A stretch of DNA of 64,000 bases from Duganella margarita (GCF_009857535.1 NZ_WWCS01000003.1:458389-522388); one strand, 5' to 3'. Numbered from the stretch's first letter, positions 1-8,742 are shown. Made by a program: numbers and translations. The notes: a model not told the origin generated them from the letters alone.

Positions 1-52
1 TGAAGTCGTCGCTCAAATTCGTGAATATATATCGCGTCTGGAGGCACAGTGA
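1..52 (+). CDS. C-terminal tail of an upstream gene (partial)
   Basis: The reading frame starting at base 2 stays open into the window and ends at the TGA at 50-52, giving a charged tail ending ...REYISRLEAQ. It overlaps the next ATG as TGATG, so the two genes are probably translationally coupled. Only 16 residues are visible, so no function can be assigned. The composition looks like a normal protein C-terminus, but random open sequence of this length cannot be excluded. Confidence 0.5.
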   Translation, partial: EVVAQIREYISRLEAQ

Positions 53-462
53 TGCCGGACCAGTCGCTGGGGCTACTACTCTCAGAATTACAGGCGCTTG
101 AAGTCGAGCTTCATCATCCCGGTGTTCGCTGCGATAGCGACCGACTGGGGCAGCTGCTGCACGCGGAGTTTCACGAAGTCGGCCGCTCGGGCAGGACCTA
201 CGATCGCGCCATCATTTTGAGGTACCTATCCGAGCAGGAAAATTCGCCATCGGTTGTCTTGGACGATTTTGCAGTTAGCCAGCTGGCGCCGTATATTGCG
301 CTGCTGACTTACCGCTCAGCCCATCGAAAAGAGGATGGCAGCTTGGTAGACCACACGTTACGTTCTTCCGTATGGCTTCGGGTTGAAAACCGATGGCAGT
401 TGCGCTACCACCAAGGCACGCCGGCGCATGAGCTTTGGCATGCGCCGTGTATTGGCAGCTGA
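52..462 (+). CDS. DUF4440/SnoaL-like small protein
   Basis: This 136-residue protein resembles NTF2-like DUF4440 proteins: an N-terminal helix pair, a middle segment with R-S-G-R-T-Y, and C-terminal strands containing HTLRSSVWLR, then W-Q-L-R-Y-H-Q-G-T. Such proteins form a cone-shaped fold with a ligand pocket, and most have no assigned substrate. I chose the ATG at 52 over the GTG at 49 because a GGAGG at 40-44 lies 7 nt upstream and because it overlaps the preceding stop. The family call rests on the C-terminal pattern and is moderately secure. The cellular role is unknown. Confidence 0.7.
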   Translation: MPDQSLGLLLSELQALEVELHHPGVRCDSDRLGQLLHAEFHEVGRSGRTYDRAIILRYLSEQENSPSVVLDDFAVSQLAPYIALLTYRSAHRKEDGSLVDHTLRSSVWLRVENRWQLRYHQGTPAHELWHAPCIGS

Positions 463-788
463 AGCACAGCGCGTTGTCGGCCTCGGCGTCATTGCCGAGT
501 TATTTTTTCAGGCTGTTCAACGCATTCAAGGCATCGAATCTGGTGCTGTTTGGTGGCGTGGCGCTTGGCTTCGTTGTCCAGATACTGGATGTGGGGTGGA
601 GCGCACAATTGGCATGGCCGCTCGGGATTTTCCTGTTCGCCGTGCTGGAGCACATTAACTATTACCATTACCAGCTTATGTATGACACCTCGGCGTCGGT
701 ACGGTATGTGCTACGCAATCGGCGTCTGCGCAAGGGTGCACTCGGCGTCGATTTGAATCGTCGTGCTGGCCGGGCCGCTGTGTGTTAA
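435..788 (+). pseudogene. Membrane protein, probably N-terminally truncated
   Basis: From about residue 25 the frame reads as a genuine protein: two hydrophobic segments (about residues 36-51 and 60-74), then H-I-N-Y-Y-H-Y-Q-L-M-Y-D and a basic tail with R-N-R-R-L-R-K. The first 20 or so residues overlap the end of the previous gene and do not look like a natural N-terminus. No strong ribosome binding site is apparent. I therefore infer that the original 5' part, with further membrane helices, was lost when the upstream gene was placed here. It could instead be a short functional protein starting at an internal codon. No function is recognised. Confidence 0.45.
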
Positions 789-797
789 GTTCGACGT

Positions 798-1013
798 ATG
801 GAACTTCACATCATTTACACTGAGGCTGAAATGCTTCTATCGAAGGAATGCCTTGATAAGCATGCCGGCTTCAAAACTTCGCTTGGCCCTTGGGAGCAAG
901 ATGCTGTGATCGAATACCTTACAGACGAGTACGACCTGAAGCCCTCTGCCGCGATTCAGGTCAACGCCTTTGTTGCCTCCGAGGCGCCAACCTGCTTGCT
1001 GACTTTCTCATGA
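798..1013 (+). CDS. Small hypothetical protein
   Basis: A 71-residue acidic protein of unknown family (MELHIIYTEAEMLLSKE...). Its stop overlaps the next start as ATGA at 1010-1013, which suggests the pair is translated together. It has no signal peptide, membrane segment or recognisable motif. Support comes from the coupled start downstream and the balanced amino-acid composition. Function is unknown. Confidence 0.5.
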   Translation: MELHIIYTEAEMLLSKECLDKHAGFKTSLGPWEQDAVIEYLTDEYDLKPSAAIQVNAFVASEAPTCLLTFS

Positions 1014-1345
1014 CCCCTGTACAAGCCTCCTGTAAATGCCAGCATCCGCCATTCTATTTTGGCGACTATGACACCGTTGAGTGTGGCGACGACCCGCGTG
1101 GCGCAGAAGTCTCCTTGTCCACCTGCCGGCGCTGCGGCGTTGTATGGCTGACGTATCTTATTGAGGAACCACACCAAAGCCGTTCCGGACGCTGGTGGCG
1201 CGTCGAGGTTCCTTCCGAGAGCAGAACCCAGGTTTCTGCCGCCAGCGCCAGGGAATTCATTGAACGCCAGCCCAGCGGATACGCGGGCGGCAGCTTCTTC
1301 AATTCACCTGGACATGCAATCATCGCTCCCATCCACATCGCCTAG
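1010..1345 (+). CDS. Small cysteine-containing protein of unknown function
   Basis: The 111-residue product starts at the ATG that overlaps the preceding TGA. It has C-K-C at residues 8-10, a further Cys near residue 24 and C-R-R-C around residues 38-41, in the arrangement of a small zinc ribbon. The C-terminal half holds R-W-W-R-V-E-V and an A-S-A-R-E-F-I-E-R helix. Similar short cysteine-bearing proteins often sit beside immunity-like genes, but nothing here proves such a role. The next 88 bases to the following start contain only a possible TATACT -10 element at 1392-1397. Confidence 0.55.
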   Translation: MTPVQASCKCQHPPFYFGDYDTVECGDDPRGAEVSLSTCRRCGVVWLTYLIEEPHQSRSGRWWRVEVPSESRTQVSAASAREFIERQPSGYAGGSFFNSPGHAIIAPIHIA

Positions 1346-1433
1346 ACCTCACCGTCGCGCAAGCATGGCGGCGATTTATGTCGTACTCAGCTATACTGCG
1401 ATCCATTGTTAATTCCTTAACTTGGTCGCGTCG

Positions 1434-3017
1434 ATGCCACCTTTCAATGTGTTCCAGCGCGTCTCCAAGGCGCCCACCAATCCCAATGCGCCGGCCAAGC
1501 CGCGCCAGTTCGACGTTGCCGACTTGTACCAGGGACCATTGAACGTCGCGCAAGGCGAGGGCGCAACAGCGCAGCCGCTGGATGAAAAGCTGCGGCAGGC
1601 GTACTTCTGGATCGTCAACAACGCCATCATCAGCCCCCATTACGATATCGAATACAACCGTGGACCGGCGCAATCGTATGCGGTGGGCGACAGCAAGCGC
1701 ACCTTGAACCTGCCGTCGGCGCAAAGCTATTCCAGCTTTGTGCTGCTGCCGCTGCTGACGTTTGCCACCCGCCGCAAATGCCTGTTCGTCGGCGGTCCGG
1801 GACGCGGCAAGACCGCCAGCGCGATCTTGATGGGGGTGCTGTCCGGCGCCAGCGTCAAGCAGGTCAAGCGCGCCATGCAGCACGGCCATCCGCAGATGAC
1901 GATCGCCGACCTGCTGGGCAATCCGCTGCCGGCGGACCTGGTCAATGCGCAGAACATGGACGATATCCGCATTGCCTGGCGTGCGTGGCTGGGCATGCGG
2001 GTCAAGATTATCGACGAATATAATCGTATCCCGCCGCGCACGCAGAGCGCGCTGCTGACGCTCATGGGCGATAACTACGCCGAAGTGCTGAACCACATTT
2101 ACGAATGCCCGGATTCGGCCTGGTACCTGACTGCCAACGACGATCAGGGCGGCGGCACGTATGAAGTGATCGAAGCGCTGCGCGACCGTATCGACGTGAT
2201 CGTGCAGGCGCTGGCGTTCAACCCGCGCTTCCTTGGCGAGCTGTTGGTGCGCATCGAGGAAAACCTCAAGCCGGAGGAATTGGTGCCGGCGGAGATCATC
2301 TTCACGCCGGAAGAAGTGGACCGCATGGTGGAGGAAATCCGCGCCGTGGTGGTGCCGCCGCCGCTGCGTCGCCGGCTGGAATTCTTCACCAGCCAGTTCG
2401 AGCTGCTGGAAACCGCCGGCGGCCAGTTTGAATACATGACCAAGGACACCGCGCGCCTGTCCGGCTTCGATTGGGATCAGGTGATCGCCGCCGACAGCGG
2501 GCGTGACCGCCTGAAGGATCTGGGCTGCCAGACCCGCAACGGCATCTCGGTGCGCAACCTGATGACTTTATTGATCTATGCGAAGGCGCTGGCTTACTTC
2601 CGCGGTAACGGCGAAATCGAACTGGATGACGTGCGCCAGGTGCTGCCGTTCGTCCTGCACGACAAGCTGCAGCCGGACCTCGACGCGCCGTTTTTCGGCC
2701 TGCCGGAAAATGCCGCTTATCGCACCGACCGTATCAGCTGGTTGCGTCGTCTGTTCGATCTGTCCAACGCCGATTACGACCGCCTCGATCTCGATCAGCA
2801 TGATCCGGTGGGCGAGCTGGCGGCGCAATTCGAAGCAGGCCTCGATGGCCTGAACGAACGCGATGTGCTGGCGCGCCTCAACAAGATCGAGCGCCATGTC
2901 AGTGAGCAGATCAAGGGCCGCAAGCTGTATGGGCATCTGTACGACGACCTGCTCAAGATGAAATATCTGCACCAGCGCTACACCAACTACCTGGTGTGGG
3001 TGCGCTCGCAATCATGA
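1434..3017 (+). CDS. MoxR-type AAA+ ATPase
   Basis: This 527-residue protein has a central AAA+ module: Walker A G-G-P-G-R-G-K-T at about residues 120-127, Walker B I-I-D-E-Y-N-R at about 191-198 and a sensor-1 T-A-N-D near 233-236. The roughly 100 residues before Walker A and the long helical C-terminal part are longer than in minimal MoxR proteins. MoxR ATPases usually remodel partner complexes with a VWA-domain protein, which is encoded two genes downstream. I took the ATG at 1434; a TTG at 1422 would add four residues. It begins a six-gene run in which every junction is an ATGA overlap, so its product is probably made in step with the others. Confidence 0.85.
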   Translation: MPPFNVFQRVSKAPTNPNAPAKPRQFDVADLYQGPLNVAQGEGATAQPLDEKLRQAYFWIVNNAIISPHYDIEYNRGPAQSYAVGDSKRTLNLPSAQSYSSFVLLPLLTFATRRKCLFVGGPGRGKTASAILMGVLSGASVKQVKRAMQHGHPQMTIADLLGNPLPADLVNAQNMDDIRIAWRAWLGMRVKIIDEYNRIPPRTQSALLTLMGDNYAEVLNHIYECPDSAWYLTANDDQGGGTYEVIEALRDRIDVIVQALAFNPRFLGELLVRIEENLKPEELVPAEIIFTPEEVDRMVEEIRAVVVPPPLRRRLEFFTSQFELLETAGGQFEYMTKDTARLSGFDWDQVIAADSGRDRLKDLGCQTRNGISVRNLMTLLIYAKALAYFRGNGEIELDDVRQVLPFVLHDKLQPDLDAPFFGLPENAAYRTDRISWLRRLFDLSNADYDRLDLDQHDPVGELAAQFEAGLDGLNERDVLARLNKIERHVSEQIKGRKLYGHLYDDLLKMKYLHQRYTNYLVWVRSQS

Positions 3018-3994
3018 TCTCCGCGCCATTCGCCAGCCTGCTGGCCGCCGGCCGCCCGGGATTCAACCGGCGCGTGGCCGAGGCGCGGCGCCGCTATCCC
3101 GGCTTTGATGCCGAGGCTTTTGGCAGCTTTCTGGCGACAGCGGCGGACGCGGTGGTCGGCGCGGTTGCGGCGTCCGCCCCGGCCCGCGCCGGCCCGGTAG
3201 CGCTGGCGGCCTTCGACCTGGCCCTGGAACTGACGGCGCACAATCACGGTGGTGCGCTGGCGCGTCAGGTATGGGTTGAGGTGGCGCCGCAATACGCCGC
3301 GCTGCTGGCGCAGCAGCCCGCCGCCACACTGGGCATGCTGACCAACGCCGCACTGCACATGCAAAAGGTGCGTGGCGCGCGGGTGGCGGAATGGCTGGCC
3401 TGGATGGCGCAACTGGCGCTGCAGGTCGATACACTGCCGCAGTTGGGCGTGGTCGGCCAGATCTGCGCGTGGCGCGCCGGCCTGGCGCATTTCCGCCAGG
3501 GCGCTATCGCTGCGGCGGAGCAGTTGCCGGCGGCGCTGGCGCTGGCCGCCTTTGGCGCCACGGAAGGCGAGTGGCCGGCCGTGCGTGACGCCTTGTTGCG
3601 TGATCCATGGTGGACACCGGAGGCGGCGGTGCGACAGCGCGCTGCGGCCGGCATCGAGATCGGCAGCTTCACCGGCTTTGGCGGCGAATTCGGTGAGCCG
3701 CCGGAAGTACGGCCGGCGCAGCAGGGCTTCTGGGTGCGCAGCGGTGAACGTCACGCCTTGCTGATGGCTGACGCTTGCGGCGCCGTGCTGCATCCGGCGA
3801 CGGCTGAGGAATATGCCCAGCCGCAAGCCGCCACCAGTGCCAGCATCAGCATCGCCGGCCAGCAGGTCATCCTGAACGGCCGCAGCACAGTGCTCGACTT
3901 GCCGGGCGAGGGGCTCAAGGTGGTGTGCAATGCCTATGCCGCCGCGATCACGTCACCTTATAGTCACGCCATTCGCGTGCTGCCGCTGCGATGA
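3014..3994 (+). CDS. Unknown protein of MoxR/VWA operon
   Basis: A 326-residue protein not recognised from sequence. Residues 1-200 are alanine-rich and helical. Residues about 215-326 turn to short strands and glycine-rich turns (G-S-F-T-G-F-G-G-E-F-G). There is no signal peptide or membrane helix. It starts at the ATG overlapping the MoxR stop and ends overlapping the metallopeptidase/VWA start. Its place between a MoxR ATPase and a VWA protein is where adaptor or substrate-binding subunits are often found, so a bridging role is a reasonable guess. Nothing in the sequence shows catalysis. Confidence 0.7.
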   Translation: MISAPFASLLAAGRPGFNRRVAEARRRYPGFDAEAFGSFLATAADAVVGAVAASAPARAGPVALAAFDLALELTAHNHGGALARQVWVEVAPQYAALLAQQPAATLGMLTNAALHMQKVRGARVAEWLAWMAQLALQVDTLPQLGVVGQICAWRAGLAHFRQGAIAAAEQLPAALALAAFGATEGEWPAVRDALLRDPWWTPEAAVRQRAAAGIEIGSFTGFGGEFGEPPEVRPAQQGFWVRSGERHALLMADACGAVLHPATAEEYAQPQAATSASISIAGQQVILNGRSTVLDLPGEGLKVVCNAYAAAITSPYSHAIRVLPLR

Positions 3995-5754
3995 ATACGC
4001 CGCTGCTGGAACAATGGCGCGCTGCGTGGGAGCCGGCGCTCGCTGCGTGGAGCCGCTTCACGCGCCTGCGTGATGCGCGCCTGTGTCACACCACGATGGA
4101 GGCGGCCAAGCAAGGCTTGCAAGGCAGTTTCGCCATGATTCGCCTGCTTGATCAGAGCGTGGTGGTCGACCTGCAATCGGTACAGGAGCTGGGATTGCAG
4201 GACTATGCGGTGGAAATCCTCGCGCACGAAATTGGGCATCACATTCTGGCGCCGGCCACCGCTGCCGACCAGTTCCGGCTGGTGGCGCGACTTCGCCGCG
4301 CCTTGCCGACGCTGGAAGCGTATGCTCCCATGGTGGGCAATCTGTACACGGACTTGTACATCAATGACCGTTTGCAGCGACAGGCCGGCCTGCGCATGGC
4401 CGATATCTACCGGCGGCTGGAAGCGCATCACCAGCAGGCCAATCACAGCAAGGTCTGGCTGCTCTATATGCGCATCTACGAGGAGCTGTGGAAGCTGCCC
4501 AAGGGGGACCTGGGCGGCGGCGCTGCCGATGATGCGATCGACACCGATGCCTGGCTCGGTGCGCGCCTGATCCGCGTCTATGCCAGGGACTGGATGGACG
4601 GCGCCGGCCGTTTCGCCACGCTGCTGCTGCCGTATCTGGTGGAAGGGCAGGACCAGGCGCAGGAATTCAGCCGCATGTTCGACACCCGCGATGCGGCGGA
4701 AGGTTGCGAGCCGGCCGGCGGCCAGCAGATCGAGCCGGGAGAACTGGAACCGGCCATCCATCCGGTGCACGACCCGCGCATCTCCGGGCTGGAAAATGGG
4801 ACGCCGCCGGAAGCCGGCGCCGACCAGCAGGGCGGCCAGACCCGCGAGCCATTCGAGTACGGTGAAATCCTCAAGGCCAGCGGCGTCAAACTGAACGAAG
4901 AGCAAATCGCCATCCGCTATTATCGCGAGCGCGCCTTGCCGCACCTGATCTCCTTTCCCAAGATGCCGGCGCCTTCAACCGACCTGCTGCAACTGGAAGG
5001 CGTGGAAGCGTGGCAGATCGGCGACCCGCTGGAGCAGATCGACTGGCTGCAAAGCGTGATCCAGAGTCCGCGCCCGATCCCCGGCGTCACCACCGTGCAG
5101 CGCCGCTATGGCCCGGATGGCGTGCGGCCGCCCAAGCCGACGCCGGTGGACCTGGACATGTACGTCGACAGCTCCGGCTCGATGCCCGATCCGCGCCGGC
5201 GCACGTCCTACCTGGCGCTGGCTGGCGCCATCATTGCCCTGTCCGCGCTGCGCGCCGGCTCCCGCGTGCAGGTCACGCTGTGGAGCGGCAAAAACCAGTT
5301 CATGTCGACCGAGGGCTTTACCCGCAACGAGGACGAGGTGCTGGGCATCCTGACCGGCTTTTACGGCGGCGCCACCTGCTTCCCAATCCATAAATTACGC
5401 GACACCTTCAGTAGCAAGCGCGCATGCCGCACGCACATCCTGATGATTTCGGACGATGGCATCACCACCATGTTCGACCGCGATGAACGCGGTAACGACG
5501 GCTGGAGCATCGCCGCCACCGCGCTGAAGAACGGCGACGCCGGCGGCACGATGGCGCTCAACATCCCTACCAATTGGGAGCAAGACGAACCATCGTGGTA
5601 TCAGCGTGCCTACAAGGATCTGAAGCGCGCGCGTAGCGAACAGGATTGGCAGATCCATGCGATTGCGCAGTTTGAAGACTTGGTAGAATTCGCGCGCGCC
5701 TTCAGCCGGCGCCACTACGCGCCAACCAGCGCGCCGCAGAAAGAGCACCCATGA
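3991..5754 (+). CDS. Putative metallopeptidase plus VWA-like protein (DUF2201 type)
   Basis: This 587-residue protein joins two recognisable parts. The N-terminal half has a zinc-protease type H-E-I-G-H-H at residues 79-84. The C-terminal half has a VWA metal-ion-dependent adhesion site: D-S-S-G-S at 393-397, a Thr near 461 and I-S-D-D-G near 486-490. This is the layout of the DUF2201 families (putative metallopeptidase domain plus VWA-like domain). An acidic, Gly/Pro-rich linker lies around 235-290. VWA proteins of this kind are usual partners of MoxR ATPases. The metal-binding residues look intact, so activity is plausible, but the substrate is unknown. Both ends are ATGA overlaps. Confidence 0.85.
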   Translation: MNTPLLEQWRAAWEPALAAWSRFTRLRDARLCHTTMEAAKQGLQGSFAMIRLLDQSVVVDLQSVQELGLQDYAVEILAHEIGHHILAPATAADQFRLVARLRRALPTLEAYAPMVGNLYTDLYINDRLQRQAGLRMADIYRRLEAHHQQANHSKVWLLYMRIYEELWKLPKGDLGGGAADDAIDTDAWLGARLIRVYARDWMDGAGRFATLLLPYLVEGQDQAQEFSRMFDTRDAAEGCEPAGGQQIEPGELEPAIHPVHDPRISGLENGTPPEAGADQQGGQTREPFEYGEILKASGVKLNEEQIAIRYYRERALPHLISFPKMPAPSTDLLQLEGVEAWQIGDPLEQIDWLQSVIQSPRPIPGVTTVQRRYGPDGVRPPKPTPVDLDMYVDSSGSMPDPRRRTSYLALAGAIIALSALRAGSRVQVTLWSGKNQFMSTEGFTRNEDEVLGILTGFYGGATCFPIHKLRDTFSSKRACRTHILMISDDGITTMFDRDERGNDGWSIAATALKNGDAGGTMALNIPTNWEQDEPSWYQRAYKDLKRARSEQDWQIHAIAQFEDLVEFARAFSRRHYAPTSAPQKEHP

Positions 5755-6344
5755 TGGAAAAATCCGGCCCCGCCCTCGAAATCCTGCTGCACCGGCTGGC
5801 CGAGACGCCGGCCGAATTCCTGGCCGAGCCGCGCATCGGCAAGACTGGCGCGGTGCATGTCGCAGCACTGGTCAATGACGTACTCGCGCTGTACGGACAG
5901 CGCGCCTCGCTGGCGGCGCTGGAGCATTTCAGCGCCGCGGGTGCAGACGTCCGCCGTGACCGCAATCGCCTGGCGCTGGCAATGATCACCCTGTGGCTAC
6001 TGGCCGATGACTGGTTTGTCGCGGCCGCGCCGCCACAAAGCCAGGTGCTGCATTTGCTGGGAAGCGTGGTGACCGAGCTGGCGCTGGCTGGCGCCGCCCA
6101 TCAATTCGTTGAAGACCCGGACCGCCGCGAGGAACTGGCGCGGGTGACGCTGGCGCGGCTGGATTACCGGCCAGATGGCGAGAGCGTGACGCAGGCTGCC
6201 GACCGCCTGTCCCGCATCAGCGGCGTCGAGCGCAAGCGGCTGCTGGAGGCCAGCCGCGCGGCCGAGCAGCGCGCCGCCGATATTCGTGCCGCGCTGGCGC
6301 GCAAGGCGGCAGAGGAATCCGCCGACAAGTGGTCGCGCGAATGA
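5751..6344 (+). CDS. Unknown protein of MoxR/VWA operon
   Basis: A 197-residue, mostly helical cytosolic protein. The middle contains a hydrophobic helix (L-A-M-I-T-L-W-L-L-A-D-D-W-F) that is too interrupted for a membrane span. The C-terminus is a basic, alanine-rich coiled-coil-like stretch (residues about 160-190). I recognise no family. The ATGA overlaps with the genes on both sides make it an integral member of the operon. A structural or scaffold role is possible but not shown. Confidence 0.65.
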   Translation: MMEKSGPALEILLHRLAETPAEFLAEPRIGKTGAVHVAALVNDVLALYGQRASLAALEHFSAAGADVRRDRNRLALAMITLWLLADDWFVAAAPPQSQVLHLLGSVVTELALAGAAHQFVEDPDRREELARVTLARLDYRPDGESVTQAADRLSRISGVERKRLLEASRAAEQRAADIRAALARKAAEESADKWSRE

Positions 6345-7699
6345 GTGTGGCGCAGACAGACGCAGAGCGCGAGCGCTTTCCGACGCTGAGCGCCGCCGGC
6401 AGCGCGATGCTGGCTTTCCTGCGCGAGCATCCAGCGGCGCCGGCCTACCGCAATGAAAGCGGCAACAAGCTGCTGGCGCATGAGGTGGAGGAAGTGCGCC
6501 GCTTCGAGCGCGGGGTGGCCGCCGCCCGTGTCGGCTGGCCGGCAGGCGGCAAGCCCGCCTGGCTGACGGACTTCGTGCGCGACACCTTCGCCAGCGTGCC
6601 GCATTACCGCCAACTGGGCTCTGTCCCGCGCGATTTCGAGACGCTGCCCACCATCAGCCGCGCCGACCTTGCGCACGACATCGCGGCCTTTGTGCCGGAC
6701 AGCGCGGACCTGGCGCGCATGATCAACTTCCGCACCACCGGCACCACCGGCCATCCGCTGGTGATCGCGTCCCATCCGGTGGTGGCGGCGCGCTATCTGG
6801 CGTTCCACAAGCGCGCCATGCGCCGCTTTGGCGTGGAGCTGACGCATGGCGCAGGGCAGGTGGGCGTGGTGCTGCTGGGTTACCAGAAGCGCTGCTTCAC
6901 CTACGTGTCGGTCACGCCGACCATGGGCGAATCCGGGCTGGCCAAGATCAACCTGTATCCCGACGAGTGGCGCAGCCCGGACGATCGCGCCACCTACCTG
7001 GATGCGCTGGCGCCGGAAGTGGTGGCGGGCGATCCGATCTCGTTTGCCGAGTTGCTCAAGCTGCCGCTGACCAAGCGGCCACGCGCCCTGCTATCGGTGT
7101 CGATGCTGTTGCTGCCGGCCTTGCGCGCGCAGCTGGAGCAGCGCTTTGGCTGCCCGGTGCTGGATATTTATTCGCTCAACGAAGTCGGTCCCGTTGCCGT
7201 GTTTGACGCTGCCGCCGGTGGCCATGTGCTGCTGCAACCGCAGCTCTACGTCGAGCTGCTCGACCCTGCGGGCCGCCCCGTCGCGCCGGGCGGGCGCGGC
7301 GAAATCACAGTCACCGGCGGCTTCAATTTCTGCCTGCCGCTGCTGCGCTACCGGACCGGCGACCATGCCTCGCTGGCGTTCGGCGCCGGCGACGACGCGC
7401 CGGTGCTGCTTGGCTTGTCCGGACGTTCGCCGGTGCGCTACCGCGCGCGTAGCGGCTGGATCAACAACATCGATGTCACGCACGCTTTGCAGCATCTGCC
7501 GATTCCGCACTTCGGCGTACACCAGTGCGCGGACGGTCGCGTGGTACTGCGGCTTGTCCAGGCCCGCACGCAGTTGGGCGATGATGCGCGCCGGGCGTTG
7601 GAGACGCTGTTCGGTGCGGGTACAGTATCGCTGGAGGTACTGACGGCGCAGGACAAGACGGTGCAATACAGCTCAGACCTTGACGGAGCACACGCATGA
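6341..7699 (+). CDS. PaaK/CapK-like adenylate-forming enzyme
   Basis: A 452-residue member of the adenylate-forming superfamily, closest in pattern to phenylacetate-CoA ligase / CapK / F390-synthetase-like proteins. The phosphate-binding loop T-T-G-T-T-G-H-P is at residues 132-139, Y-S-L-N-E-V-G-P at 277-284 and the ribose-binding Y-R-T-G-D-H at 337-342. These enzymes activate a carboxylate with ATP and pass it to a thiol or amine. The C-terminal lobe looks short, as in CapK-type members. The acyl substrate cannot be predicted, since no carrier protein or thioesterase is nearby. Placing such an enzyme with a MoxR/VWA pair and a NadR protein is unusual. Confidence 0.8.
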   Translation: MSVAQTDAERERFPTLSAAGSAMLAFLREHPAAPAYRNESGNKLLAHEVEEVRRFERGVAAARVGWPAGGKPAWLTDFVRDTFASVPHYRQLGSVPRDFETLPTISRADLAHDIAAFVPDSADLARMINFRTTGTTGHPLVIASHPVVAARYLAFHKRAMRRFGVELTHGAGQVGVVLLGYQKRCFTYVSVTPTMGESGLAKINLYPDEWRSPDDRATYLDALAPEVVAGDPISFAELLKLPLTKRPRALLSVSMLLLPALRAQLEQRFGCPVLDIYSLNEVGPVAVFDAAAGGHVLLQPQLYVELLDPAGRPVAPGGRGEITVTGGFNFCLPLLRYRTGDHASLAFGAGDDAPVLLGLSGRSPVRYRARSGWINNIDVTHALQHLPIPHFGVHQCADGRVVLRLVQARTQLGDDARRALETLFGAGTVSLEVLTAQDKTVQYSSDLDGAHA

Positions 7700-8742
7700 A
7701 GCAATTTGGAACGGGACTGGTGGTCGGCAAATTCAGCCCACTCCATCTCGGGCATGAGTTATTGATCCGGCGCGCCATGGCGGCGTGTGAGGAAACGCTG
7801 GTCATCAGCTACTCCGAGCCGGAGTTGCCGGGCTGTGAATCGCGCCTGCGCGAGCAGTGGCTACGCGCGCGTTTCCCGCAGGCGGTGGTGCTGGTGCTGC
7901 ACAACGATCAACACGCGCTGCCGCACAACGATGCCGACGCGCTGGTCCACCGCCAGTTGATGGGATGGGCGTGCGCACACTTGCTGAAGCGCGAGATCGA
8001 TGCGGTGTTCACCAGCGAGGACTATGGCGACGGTTTTGCCGCAGAACTCAGCCGCTACTTCGGCGGCCGGCCGGTAGAGCATGTGATGGTGGATCAGGCG
8101 CGCGCACTGGTGCCGGTGTCGGGCACCAGGATTCGCAGCGACCCGCATGCCCATCGCGCCTTCCTGTCGCCCGAGGTGTACGCCAGCTTTGTGCAGACCG
8201 TGTGCTTTCTCGGTGGAGAGTCCAGCGGCAAGAGCACCATGGCGGAGGCCATGGCTGGGCAGCTGGAGACCGTACGGGCCGCGGAATATGGCCGCGAGCT
8301 GTGGGTGGCGAAGGACGGCCAGCTGGCCTACGAAGACATGCGCCACATCGGCGAGGTGCAGCAACAACGTGAACGCCAGCTGCGCGGGCAGGCCAACCGC
8401 TTCCTGATCTGCGACACGTCAGCCCTGACCACCTTGTTCTACTCGCGCGAGATGTTTGACCGCGCCGACCCGGCGCTGGAAGACATGGCTCAGCAACGCT
8501 ACGACCATGTCTTCCTGTGCGCGCCGGATTTCGACTTCGTGCAGGACGGCACCCGGCGCGAAGCCGGCTTCCGCCAACGCCAGCACGACTGGTACGTCGC
8601 CGAGCTGGCGCGCCGGCACATTCCCTACATCCTGCTGACCGGCGCGCTACCGCAACGCATCGCCACCGTGCTGAAGCATCTGGACGGTTATTTCACGCCG
8701 TCGTACACCAGCTTGGTGAAGAACTCGCCGTTGATGACATAG
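7696..8742 (+). CDS. NadR-like NMN adenylyltransferase / ribosylnicotinamide kinase
   Basis: The 348-residue protein has both halves of NadR. A nucleotidylyltransferase domain carries G-K-F-S-P-L-H-L-G-H at 11-20 and S-G-T-R-I-R at 142-147. A P-loop kinase domain carries G-G-E-S-S-G-K-S-T at 173-181, followed by A-E-Y-G-R-E. It lacks the N-terminal helix-turn-helix of enterobacterial NadR, so a repressor function is unlikely. In known relatives these domains convert nicotinamide riboside to NMN and NMN to NAD+. The last 18 codons lie antisense to the end of the next, convergent gene. The call to the family is firm; the exact substrate in this operon context is not. Confidence 0.85.
   Translation: MKQFGTGLVVGKFSPLHLGHELLIRRAMAACEETLVISYSEPELPGCESRLREQWLRARFPQAVVLVLHNDQHALPHNDADALVHRQLMGWACAHLLKREIDAVFTSEDYGDGFAAELSRYFGGRPVEHVMVDQARALVPVSGTRIRSDPHAHRAFLSPEVYASFVQTVCFLGGESSGKSTMAEAMAGQLETVRAAEYGRELWVAKDGQLAYEDMRHIGEVQQQRERQLRGQANRFLICDTSALTTLFYSREMFDRADPALEDMAQQRYDHVFLCAPDFDFVQDGTRREAGFRQRQHDWYVAELARRHIPYILLTGALPQRIATVLKHLDGYFTPSYTSLVKNSPLMT

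Noticed and set aside
1..1345. A mobile element at the left edge
   Set aside because: No transposase, integrase, terminal repeats or target duplication could be found, only small genes of uncertain type.
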